The translations under genes and the position numbers were made by a program. A stretch of DNA of 64,000 nt from Enoplosus armatus (taxonomy: Eukaryota > Chordata > Actinopteri > Centrarchiformes > Enoplosidae). Location: assembly GCF_043641665.1 (NCBI RefSeq), contig NC_092200.1:13088194-13152193 (forward strand), written 5' to 3'. Shown here one piece after another: positions 27,295 to 39,100 of the stretch; the first letter of the stretch is position 1, and the number at the start of each line of letters is the position of its first letter. The notes below the pieces were generated by a model. The model ran no database searches. It was not told where the DNA came from and saw only the letters and a program-made list of their open reading frames with translations.

Positions 27295-28539
27295 TATGTG
27301 CTTGTATACAGCATGTATGTAAGTGCCCATAAGTGTGCATGCTAGCCAGAACTCCAAGGAGAGTGTATGAGCCATAAAACCATAAAAAGGGTTCATTAGG
27401 GTATAACAGAGAGGGAGATGACATGCAACATATTTCCTTTCTCAAGATCATTTCCTTGCTGGACACAAACACACACAGGCAAAATTCTTTAGCAGCAAAT
27501 GGAGCACTGAGGACTGAAAGACAGAAAGAAATGTCAACAAGGCCTTCTGGGAGTAACATGTATTTCAGCAGGGCATTGTGGGTAGCTGAGTGCATCCACA
27601 CGCTCTTGACTAACACACACTAGCACATACGACAGAAAAAACCAACCCCAAGCCACTAAGGTTGAACCTCCCATCCTCCAGAAATAACTTGCTATGTTGT
27701 TGACTTAATGTAGAGTGACACATTGGGCTGTCTGCTGGCTTACCTTTGGCCAGCCGGGCCCACGGGGCAAACACGCAGTCTGCACCTCCACCCTATCTCT
27801 GTGTCTCTGTTTCTGAGTCACACTCTGTCATTCTTCTCCTGTTTGCTCCTCCTCAGTTCCTCACTCTCTCCTTCATCCATCTACTTTGCATGGCCATCTC
27901 TCCTTACATCAGAGCTATCACGACTTGCTCTGAACTTTCTCATAGCCTCATTCTCAATTCTATTCTATTGTATTCTCAACTCCTCTGTCTCCTTTTTGTT
28001 ATCTTTCACTTCTATTCTCACAAGGACCTTTGCTTTTGTGTCCTTCTAATTATTACTACAGCACTCTCTGTGTCTGTGCAATGATCTGGTTGTAATAAAA
28101 AGTGCTTTATGACCCTCTCTGTATTGATGGCATGTAACAACATGGCATTCCTGTCTGTGCGTGACAGAACAGAGGCAGAGAGAAACTAACACAAATAGAA
28201 GGGCAGGGAAGGAAGGAAATGAGGGAGAAGAGAGTCCAGGGGCAGTAGTGTGGGGAGTTGCAATGGGATGAGAGTTGAGGAGAGGTGAGGAGAAGTGAGG
28301 AGGAGGCAAAGAGTGCCGACACTGAGCTCAGGTGTTTCAGTGCTGTTCTCGCATCCCCACTGGAAAAAGACCTCAGCTCGTTTTAGGATCAAGAGTATCC
28401 TTGTCAAGTTGGTCACGCAGCTAACAGTCCAACTTTTTTTTGTGCATCCGAATCTGTGTGTATACGTGTGTTTGCATGCACGTGCACATGTGGTCAGGGG
28501 ATGTGTATGCCATTGATTGCTCTACTTCCTCAATGAGCC

Positions 28540-28860
28540 CTAATTGGCTGTTTCAATGACCAAATGTCAGCGGAAATTCTAGGTTGGAGTTGATTATCAT
28601 TGATTGATTGGTGACAGACCTCCAATTACAGCTGCGTCATCAGCAAAGTATGCCATAAAAAGCTCCTTTATTCTGCTCGATTTACAAAATGGCAACAAAA
28701 TGTGAGAAAATGTTTGAGATGTAGTCCCACCTGTTAACCAGAACTATTTCACCTGAGAGCCAGCTGCATGATAGTACAGCCATAGTTTTAACAGCTTATT
28801 GAAATCATCAGTCGTGGGCAGCACTAACGGCCAATTAACATACTCAGAGCTGCTTGTCCT
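28540..28860. promoter_or_regulatory. Candidate conserved non-coding element
   Basis: A dense cluster of developmental factor motifs in sequence without repeats: TGATTGATTGGTGACAG (28601-28617, a PBX-type site abutting a MEIS TGACAG), TGCGTCATCAGCA (28632-28644, MAF-like), CAGCTG, and AATTAACA. This is motif recognition only. Conservation was not tested. Confidence 0.3.
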
Positions 28861-29859
28861 AACCAGGACCAACTGTATGCATAGCACAGCTACCAAGGAC
28901 ACTTGTTGAAACTTGTGGAGTCTTTCGGGGGAAAAAATGACACATTTCTGAAATGTGCATTGTAGTATACAAGAAATCTAAACACTAACAATGACTGTTG
29001 TGGCTTATTCCAATTTGTCCAGAGCCATTGCTCTTACTGTAATTGGTTACAAGTGTCTCCTGCTCTCCCTAAATCCTTCATTTCATTTCTTTCAAATGTA
29101 GTTGTGCTGTGATTGAGCTCGGCAGCAGTATGCCTATTGAATTTTGTCTACTAGCCTGTAGGATTAAGGAAAGATTATTAAATGGCCCACTGGACAGATT
29201 TTGGACTTTATCCATGAAAAGCCAAGGAACACCCTCCGACAACAAAGCAACAAGTAGCATCTGGTAGATGTATCTTTAATTTTGTCCCTCAAATATTCCA
29301 CTCTTTTCTACACTTGGTTAGTGAAATGGAAACAACACACGGTCACACCTGTTAGAAATGTGTTGGCTTGGCCCACAGCAGCAGAAGAGGGTACTGTCTC
29401 TGCTTCATGTGCCTCCTCTACAGTGATAGCTACTGAGTCTTATGTCTCACTGTCTCCCAGAAAATGACAGGAAGAGATTTTCTTCTCTCTCTATCAGTGT
29501 CCCCTGACAGTCTAGCACTCTCTCTTGTTCTCTCTTTGCTTTGTCTACTTCCCTCTGTGGTTTCCAGACCCAAGACTGCTGGCTCCATTGCTATGCTTCG
29601 AGTGATCTGCAGACCAAGTTTTAAATGTTTAATGCCACGTTGACAGACCCAGTCCACAGCCATCCATCCAGGAGGACCAAAGCAGGCTGGTGCCAGGTGA
29701 ATGAATCACCTTTCAGAGGCAAATTACAGATGCACACAGACCCTGATCAAGAGCTCCAAAAGGTGAGGGAATAAATCTTCCCTGACAGGAAGGTTGTGTT
29801 AGCCTTTACACCCCATATCGCAATGGAGGTGAAGGAGCAAAGTTGGTCTGAGGCAGGCC

Positions 29860-30660
29860 ACCTGAGGGAGGGAGTGCAAAGCAACAGGGGAAGGTAAAAC
29901 GACAGAAAAGCACTGTGGGAGGCAGAGAGAGCAGGAGAGAAAAGGGACTGATGGATGGTGACAAAGGGAGCCGAAAAAAAGATAACAGACTGAGACAGAT
30001 GAAAGGAGAATGGGAAGGAGGAAGTGTGTGGGAAAGAATAGACTAGAAAAGACGAGAGAGGGAAAGCGGTGGAGGATGGTTAGGATTGCAGAGTCTGATA
30101 AGGTCATGGAAGCAAGTACAGAAAAGTCTCAGAAAGTAATTCCACAGTATGGGGCAAAATCAAGCAAATAAAGCAGAAGAAATAGAAATTAGGTTAAGTT
30201 AAGGGGAAGAAAAACTGACAGATGACTGACAAGTTACTGGCAGCCCACTCAAGCAGACTTGTAAGACAGATGGAGAACAACGGGGGGAGTGACGAGAGGG
30301 GGAGGTAGAAAAGGGAGAGAAAAAAAGAGGTTTAGGAAGTTAAAGTTAGAGATGGGAGAGTGGGGATACAAAATAGAAGAGAAAGAAGGGGGAATAGAGA
30401 GGGAAAACAACAAGGATAATAGGGACAATAATTAACAGAAAAGGAAACAGAAAACAGAACAATATGAAATGGAGTCTGGAGAAAGACATAGGGGGTGGGA
30501 AGCAATGGGGAGAAGAAACCCCAATTTGTTTAGCCAGGAGAGGGTACAAATAAGGAGGAAAAGAGTAAGGATGGAGAGATGAGAAGAGGAGAAAGAATCA
30601 GAGATACCCAAGAGGAGGGAAGAAGACAGAAAATGAAGTGAGAGACCGAAAAGCACATTT
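29860..30660 (+). repeat. Long purine-rich tract (about 800 bp)
   Basis: The plus strand is dominated by A and G (GGGAGAGAAAAAAAGAGG, GGAGGGAAGAAGAC and similar), so the ctnnd2 pre-mRNA is pyrimidine-rich here. It is not a simple tandem repeat. Minus-strand open frames are Ser/Leu/Phe/Pro-rich artefacts. Confidence 0.8.
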
Positions 30661-31936
30661 TTTAGAACATCTCTACTGACATTTACATTTAGGCCAGACT
30701 GGGTAGAGCCGCTACCATGGGCATATCCCACTGACAATATGACATTTCCACCCCACAAGTGGTAGGAAAGAAGAGGAAAAAATAGCAAATGAGGTTTCAC
30801 TCCCTACCACAACTAAAATATTCAAGAAGCAGTCCAGAAGCAGAGTTCAAAGGGGATTCCTGTATGATGACACGGCTTGTCAAAACTCAGTTGGAGAGAG
30901 GAGTAGGGAAATAAACTGCACCTTTGGAAAATGCCCATCTTGGCAACTCTTTTAATCTTGTTAATCAATGTAGTTTATAAGAATCAGTCACTTCATTTGT
31001 CAAGTTGAATACATGCATAGGGATGTCTGGTAGCACAGGTTGAAACAAGTTAAATTGAATTGCATATCTTCTGCCATCAGAGGACTTTAAGACTTGTGAG
31101 TTTAAAGAATACTGTATACTAACAGAAACAACAGACATCCAAAACCCAGTTTCCTCAAGAAGTTAATGGAAAAATGATATCAAATCATATTAATCAAATT
31201 TCATTCGCATGCACACCTCCAGGCTACTGGCAATGATGGATTTAAGCACAAAGTAATGATGGGCACATTTAGCAGAGACAATTTCTATGGCAACCACAAA
31301 TTACTTTACCATAAACAACAACAACGACAGTGACGAACGCAAGCGAGCTCATTAGAGATGGTTAGATGCACATCTCCAACTGCCGCAAAGCACTGTGGGC
31401 ATGGGGGGATGAGGAGGGTGAAGGGGTATGATGCATTCGCAACACCAAAACCTCATTTATTCCATGCAGACAGAATGCAATGAGAGAATGAAACACAGGA
31501 ATGAATGATGGGTGGAGGTGCAATGGAGCAATAAGGGGATAAAGAAAGAAAGAGTGAGAAAACAACAGGAAACACTGAGAGAAAGGGAGAGAGAAAAAGA
31601 GATGGAGTGATCTGCCTTATTTCCAAGACAACTCCAATGACAGAGCCATTCTTCATTAGCCAGTCTCTTTACAGTGTATATGTCAACCCTGGCAGCCAGA
31701 CAACTGCAGAGGAGTGTGATCATAATTTATCTATTTAGAATGTCGAGGGGAGAAGGCTACGGTGCCTTGCAAAGCTTTCCTGCTGTGCTGTGCAGTGTAG
31801 TGCAGTGACATATTACACTGAATGTGACTATGGAGATAACTGAAGTCAAAAATAAACTTTGCAGAACAGGGGACATAATTCTATATAACATGCCAGGAAT
31901 ATGGGAATGTTTCTGCCTCATAAAAATATACTCCTG

Positions 31937-32474
31937 CAGTGACTACAACTCCCTTCAACTGCCTAGCCTCTCATCACTGGTTACCAGTCAGTTTTAGAAT
32001 TGATTTTAAGATTTTACCTTATCACCTTTGAAGCACATCATGGTTCAACTCCCAGCTACATTGCTGAATTGCTGCTCCCCTATGTGCCAGGGAGTAGCCT
32101 CAGATCATCAGGCAGGGCTCTGCTGATCAAGACTAAGGTGACCGGGATTTTGCAGCTTTGGAACTCCCTGCCCGAGGATCTGAGGCTTGCTGAATCAGTG
32201 ACATCTTTTAAACCACTTATCAAAATGTATCTTTTCAAAAAAGCCTTTTATTAATTCTGTTTTACAATATACCGTATGCACAGTTTTATTTCCAACTATT
32301 CTTATTTGTTTTATTATTAGTATTTATATTTATTATTGGGGGTTTTATTCAATTTTATTTCTGTATCATTTTAATTGCTTGAATTTCTTTGCCTTATTCC
32401 TGAAATGTTTTAATCCTGGTTCAACCATCTAAGGCACTTTGTAACTTTGTGCAGCATAAATAAAGATTATTATG
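31937..32474 (+). mobile_element. L2-like LINE 3' end
   Basis: The plus-strand frame shows the end of an L2-clade ORF2: HWLPVSF-like bases, then LITFEAHHGSTPSYIAELL, then LQLWNSLPEDLRLAES and SFKPLIKMYLFKKAFY before a stop at 32252-32254. A 3' untranslated part follows with GGCACTTTGTAACTTTG and ends AATAAAGATTATTAT, the usual L2 tail form. It is a 5'-truncated copy with one frameshift near 32000, antisense to ctnnd2. Confidence 0.8.
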
Positions 32475-32903
32475 TCTCAAATATGAAAAGGCTAAACAAA
32501 GTTGATAAAAGTTAGCTCTTAAATTGTACTCAGAGTATTAAAATCACAATGATAAAAACATTCTTTAATAAAAAATCTGCCCTACTGTGTTTGCTTCTAT
32601 CAAGCAAGTGTGCATTGATGTATTTATCATTTAGTATGTGAAGGAGTTAAGCAGATTGCTACAACACTGTACATGTAACTGACTGGACAGTACACAGACA
32701 GCAGCTTCTCCTATAGGATGTAGGAAAAATGTTTCTTTATACAGTAGGGTTATAGGACTGAATTTAAATAGCCAGTCAATAAAATCTGATTGCAGATCCA
32801 CAGGCAGGATCAAACATCCCCTTAAGTGTGTCCTCTACAGTATATTCAGTCAGTTCAAAGCCAGCACAGTAGTCACAAAGGTGTTTGCAAACACGTTTGA
32901 CAG

Positions 32904-33155
32904 GAGAAAGCAAATGAGTAACACTCTACGCTCCCAAAACAATTATCAAGGAAGTGCCCCTAAGCAAGGCACTTGACCCCCATCTACCCCAGTAGAGCTG
33001 CTCAGTGTCCAGCAGAAGAGGACTGTTTGTACTGTAGAGCTCCCAGGTGTGATTCTGTGTCCCAGTTCAGAGGCTGGATTATTTGAAGGACAACACCCCT
33101 GGGTACTGGGTCCTTTATAGGACCTAAAAACCAGACTGAACTGAACTGAACTGAA
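32904..33155 (+). mobile_element. SINE fragment, same family as 15365-15701
   Basis: It matches the body of the SINE at 15365-15701: AAGCAAATGAGTAACACTCT, GTGCCCCTAAGCAAGGCAC, CCAGTAGAGCTGCTCAGTG and AGAGGACTGT. The tRNA-like head is missing. The right end finishes in a short ACTGA pentamer array (33135-33155), probably the tail of this or a composite insertion. Confidence 0.6.
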
Positions 33156-36100
33156 TGTGATGATATATACTCACAGATACCAAAACTAATGATGCATTCA
33201 GGCACCTCTTGCCTCCTCATCAAAAGTGTAAATACCACTGGGAAAGTGGGGCAAAATGAATGATACTCCTGATTACAATATGACTTATAATGTTTCATTT
33301 AAACAGATGATGGATGACAAATAGTGTACAAGGTAAATCCATATAACTTCCATTTCTCTACAGATAATCTGACTGCAAATACCTGGTAAATATGACACAG
33401 TTCCATTATATTTCCCAACTCTACAAGTTGGAATTTCACTGGTGCACAATTGATTGCAGAATACATCCAACTGTAAAAGATATACCAGGAGTGTCCTGGT
33501 TATTAAGGCAGAAGAAGGCTGCATCTCTCAGGCCTTGTCAGCTCATTATAACATGTTTGGTCTACAACTGCAGGCTCTGAAGGATCCAGCCCCTGAATTG
33601 GAAAACAGTAACAGCGGAGCACTGTCCAAAAGAGCATGTAGAATCAGCAAGCATTCCCTGGATAAATAAGGTTAAAAAATGCCAGTGAACTGATAAATAC
33701 GTGGGCATTTTCTGAGCTCTTGGCCTCCCCAGCTCTTTATTGGCTCTTTCCATCACAGAGTAATCTTTCCATTTTCTCCTTTTCAGATCGATAGGGACTG
33801 AGGGAGAATGAAAGGCCTATTTCCTCTCAAATAGGGATAAAGCTTAACCACATGGGGCCGTCTCATGTTTTCTAATCATGTCAGCCAGACTACAGGACCA
33901 GATGAAGTGGCACAAAGTGTAAAGAACAAGTCAATCTTTGAATTGTAGTACACAGACTAAAGTTAAAATGATTCCAGTCTGCTAAAAAAAGAAGAGCCAT
34001 AGTTGTTTAAGGGATATAAATAACATTGTATCATTAGCACAGTGCAGATTTAAAGGCAGAGTGGGAGAAACAGTCAACAGAGAAAGCAGCTTCAGTGAAG
34101 TGGTAACCCACACTAACTGATGAAAACAACGGAGCTTGAAAAGTGAAAGCAGTGTGGAGCCTGTATGGGAAAGGCAGCCTTCACACCCACTCAACAGCAT
34201 CTGCTGTCTGTGGTGGTTTTGTGTAATGGGGAGAGGACGATGGAGCAACTGAAGGACTTAGCAACAATGTTTCTCCACTTCTATCCAACAGGAACATCTC
34301 CCCAGGTGTCTGACCCCAACGCTTAGCTTTGCCTGTAAACAAAGGGCCCTGACAGACACGTTCAATTAATCGATGCTTTTCTCACACATCCCCGTGCAGT
34401 TTTTCAAGCCTCGCTCATAGCCCCAGGATGCTAGCTCACTCCACCATCACCACAGCGCACGGCTGTACCACTGCTGAGCCCTGCAGAGCACCTCACACCA
34501 AAGACAGGCAGACTAATAACAAAGGATAAATGAATATTGACGCAGTGAAACTGATTTTAAGTCAATCTTACACTGTTTACTACATTAGCTGAGGTTTTAC
34601 AGTATCATCCTGGAAAAGTCTTGTTTATTGCCTCATGCTGGCAGCTATCCAACAGATCATTATTGCTCAAGGAATGAGAGGCTATCTGCAAAATGTTTCC
34701 ATTAGCATTAAAGTTGCAGTCCTACCTGTAGGTATTCCAATACAATATATTATTAGCATTCAGGATGCACATTAGCCCTTTGGCTATTGCAATATTAGCA
34801 TTCAAGATATTGCTAACAAGTTCATCAGCATGCAGGCAAACGCAAGCCTGAGCTAGATTTGAGGCTCAGGTAGCATTAGCATGCAGATGGTTGTGGGACT
34901 TTGTGGTGGGGATGGAGGAGGGTGCAGGCAAGTGATTAGCAGGAAGAGCTCTTACTTCACATGCAGGATCAGCGTTGGGCTCTGTCACAGCGTTAAGGGC
35001 TAATGAAACAGAACTTGGGTGAGGAGAAGGAATAAGCAGGGGGAGGAGGGAGAGCAGAGGAGGGGTCATTGGGATCCTTACAGTGGAGCCATGATCACAT
35101 CCTTATAATGGAGGTCTCACAGTCTGACACACACTAAAATCATGCAGAGATGCACAAATGCACTCGTCTGTTTTGGTTTCATGCAGGTACGGGCATATGG
35201 ACGCACAGTTTACTTCAATTATGTAAAAAGTAATCACAGATACACATGCACAATCACACACATACTCAGGGGGTTGCAGCATTTTGGCAGTAACCAGCCT
35301 GTTTACGAGTGGATAATCCAAGGTCCCTGTGATTAAAACAGCTCCAAAGCGCTCCTGACACTCCATTACCCAGCATGCCCCGGGTGAGGCAGGATTGTAC
35401 ATATTGATTTCACGCCTCATTAGACTTCCTGTCTAACAATGTCATTGTTCTTCCTGGTTCTACAGGATTCTGCATCGTTCAGAAATGACCAGATATAACT
35501 CTGGGAGGGGACGGTGGACACATAACAAATGAACACATTAATATTGAGTTTGGGCTTGTTGGTGCATCATGGGGGAAACCTTGGCAGGCTGCAGACTTTT
35601 GACCCAGTTTTCAGTTGTCTGCATAGCTATAGTTCTTTTATTTTATTTGCCTTCAGTTTTATTACAAAAGGGATCATACCCCAGTAAAATCTCAATATCA
35701 ACTGAGAGGGCTAGGTGTATCAGAGTAACACAGAATAGATTTTTCCATCTCATTGTTTTCACGCTATTCACGATTTCTAGCTTCTAACACGTCGTTTATA
35801 AAAAATTGTGTTGGCAAGGGGGCAAGTGTCACTGTGCCAGGCATACAGTACACTCATGCAAAGCAGAGCACTTTCAAATGTTGAGAGCTGATTCATTTTT
35901 AGATGAGGTTAAATGCTTCTACTAATTCAAATAAAAAGTCTGGTACTAGTACAGGAGGGAATCAATACTGAGTACATTCATCGACTTAGGGGAGTTCCCA
36001 CCAGGTGTGCAAGAGCTGTGCCTAAGTCCTGACTGCTGACAGACGCAGCACCTGCAGCTGGCCATTACAGAGGCAAAGAGCATGTCCTGCCTTTTTTAAA

Positions 36101-39100
36101 TTATCAGCACAAACTGCAGTTGAGGAAGCACTATTTCTAGAAAGCTGTATATTGTAAGCACAGCCCTATTCTGCATCGGCTTTGATGGAAAAGTTTTCAC
36201 TTTGTGGTTGTTTCTCCCTGAGAAAGTTTTTGGTGAGCATCCCAGCAGTCTTAGAGTGTTTGTATTGGATCATTTATCCCCGCCACAGAGAGTGTACAAA
36301 CAGCATTGTACTGTGATTCCACTTTCACTGATTGACCTTCAAACGGTAATTGGCAAGTCTGGTTTGGTAGTTGTCTCGGAGTGCTGGGTATTGGATGGCT
36401 GCCACTGAAATTCAGCTTTCTCTCTTTTCAGTCGCTCTCTCTCATGCCCGATCTTCCTCTTTTTCTTTCCCTTCTAATTTATTTTCCAACAAATAACCAA
36501 ATGTCTCTCAAAATCTCTGCATCTTCTACATGTGCTCCCTGTCCTTCCCCTCCTCTCTCATCCCACATCTTCTCACCCCCCCCACCCCACTCACATATAC
36601 GTACATTGCACGATTTTCATGTTTCATCTTATCGCTCTTGCTTATTCTCTCTCTTCCTGCTCGCTCTCTCTTTGGCCCACAGCATGGCAGCTGGAGTAGC
36701 ATGTAGCTTGCCAGCTGCCAGTTATGATGATGGTGACAGTACAGTGGGGGTGCTGGCTGGGTGATTTTGACTAAATGGAACATTGCAGCACCACTGGCAG
36801 ACACAAACTCAAGCATGCACACACACACTGAACTACACACACACAACAACAGTGCCAAAGAGCAAAACAGCCTTCGGGCCAACTAATAATTCTTCCCCAG
36901 CCACAGCCAGGGTGAGGCAGCTGAACACCACCCTTTTCTGCCCTAGTCTCTCTCAGATGCTCTCTGTGACGAAATGGCAAGGGGATACTGCTACCGTGAC
37001 ATACCTCCCACTCAGGCATGCATAAAAATCATTACAAGTCACCTTGGCAGCTTTTAGCTTCATCTAAAAGCCACAAGTCATCATCAGGAATAGGACTCTC
37101 ACATTAAAACTGCACCTGGCATTTGTGAGTGAATCAGGTGTTCTGAAGGCTGCAGAAACACACTGTAAGATTGGATAGCACACACAGCAATGCTACTGAA
37201 TGAATAACTGCAACGGCTGGAAAACACTTCACTGCAGTAAGACAGGTTTCGCTTCACCGTGTTATCCGATATCTGTGTCTGTGTGTGTGCACGCATGTGT
37301 GTATAAAAAGAATCCGTGTCTCCCATCCTGTCCTGCTGAGTGTGTTTACTGGCAGAGCTGGGCGATTTCTTCCCTACCTAACAGACAACAATCTCTTAGA
37401 TTACAGTGTACTTATCCACATGACTTACACACCTTTACACACCTTTACACATACAAGTAGGCAAGCAGGCACAGGCCCATAAACAGCCCTACTGCATGCA
37501 CAGATGAGAATACTGTCTATATAATACATATGTGCAATTAGTCCAGTCACACCAACACACACACACACACAGTATGCACCGAGCCCAGAATGTCCGCCAG
37601 CTAAATGGTCTGTTCCCATACTGGCACAGTGAAAGAGACAAATGTTGAAGGACACTGAGGACACACACAGAGTGAAAGAGGCACCAAACCCAATTTTCAG
37701 CCTGAAAACCACTGGCAGAGCGGCTGGCAGATAGGTTCAAAGCACAAAAAGCTTTGAACCAGCACATCCACTCCCTGAATGTGCTGTCAAAGTTCTAACT
37801 GTAAAGTGGTATGAGAGTGTCATTTCAGAGTTAACCACTGCCACGGCAGAAAGAGTACGCATTATGCCATCATAGCAGCAAGAAACCTTGCAATTTCTTT
37901 TGCATAAATTGAAGGTTTACATGGTCCTCCGTGTCATAGATTTCAGGTTCCACACACCTATCAAACCCTTTCAAATCACGATTGATAATTTCACAATTGC
38001 TGTCAACTGGAAAATAAGTTTTTCCTGTTTGTGAAATGTTAGAATTTCAGGAGTCACAAGGTTTCTCATCAGCTGCTGTATTTGATAGTTGTGGGAGTTT
38101 GTGGGAGGATTAATTTCTTCCCCAACATTTTGAACCTGAGTTAATTTATACCAGCTGCAAAACAGAGCTGTCAACCCCAGCAATAGGCCGGGTATCAATA
38201 AAGGGGAGAGAATAGGAGAGACAGAGATGGACGGCGAGGCAGAGAAGCAGAGAAGTCTATTTGGATACACACAAACAACAAACACACCTACACAGATTAA
38301 CCTTCGGTGTAAGTTGTAAACAACACCTACACCAAATCACTTTTAAAACAACTTCTATAAGTGTTGGAGGGTGTCAAAGTAAGATGCACAGTAAATAACC
38401 ACAATAGTAGTCAAGCTTAGTGACAGCATATTAGCAAAAGGAAAGTTTTCAGCTCACTCTAAAGGCCAATGAAGTGCACTCAAGCCCCAACAAAGAAAAG
38501 GAGTCTGGAGAATAGCCGGCAGTCTGGAGGATAGAATACATTACCCTCTCTGCTCTGAAAAAGACCTTGATCCTTTCAATACGCAAACTGAAAGCCTCCA
38601 TCAGTTGTGAACCCTTGATAAGGCGAGTGGTTTATGGGTACTTTCAGCTCACATGCAACAAACTCAAAGCCAGATGAACACAGTGTAGTTCAACAACATT
38701 CAGAAAGAGCAAGTGAAAAAAAAACTATATGACAAAGATGACAACGATGATGACAATGATGGCCAGGACTACAACTTTGACAATGTCCATGAAAATATTA
38801 ATAAGGACTACGTTTTAGGTGGAAAATTGCATTTTTTGTTATGTAAAAAATTCAAATGCAAACAAACCTTTAAACAAACACTTCCAAAGATGAATCACAG
38901 AATGCAGACAACAGTATCACGATTTACAATACTTTTGCTAAGAATTAAACTACTTATTATACATATACCAAATTATGTTATTTTAACTCCTTCCCAGAGA
39001 AAAAATTCTGAAAGCAACAATGCTACAATCCAAGCACAAAAATAAGTTCCTCCCTGTCTGCAATGACCTCACACAGGTAATAATCATACCAGTTTTAAGG

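Noticed and set aside
29799..31723. Several Ser/Leu/Phe-rich minus-strand frames
   Set aside because: They are produced by the long purine-rich plus strand, which has few stop codons on the complement.
31750..31785. Tc1-like terminal repeat (GGTGCCTTGCAAAG)
   Set aside because: Short match only. No partner repeat or TA duplication found nearby.
38713..39045. Asp/Lys-rich 110-codon plus frame
   Set aside because: Low-complexity GATGAC sequence followed by AT-rich DNA. No support for a gene.
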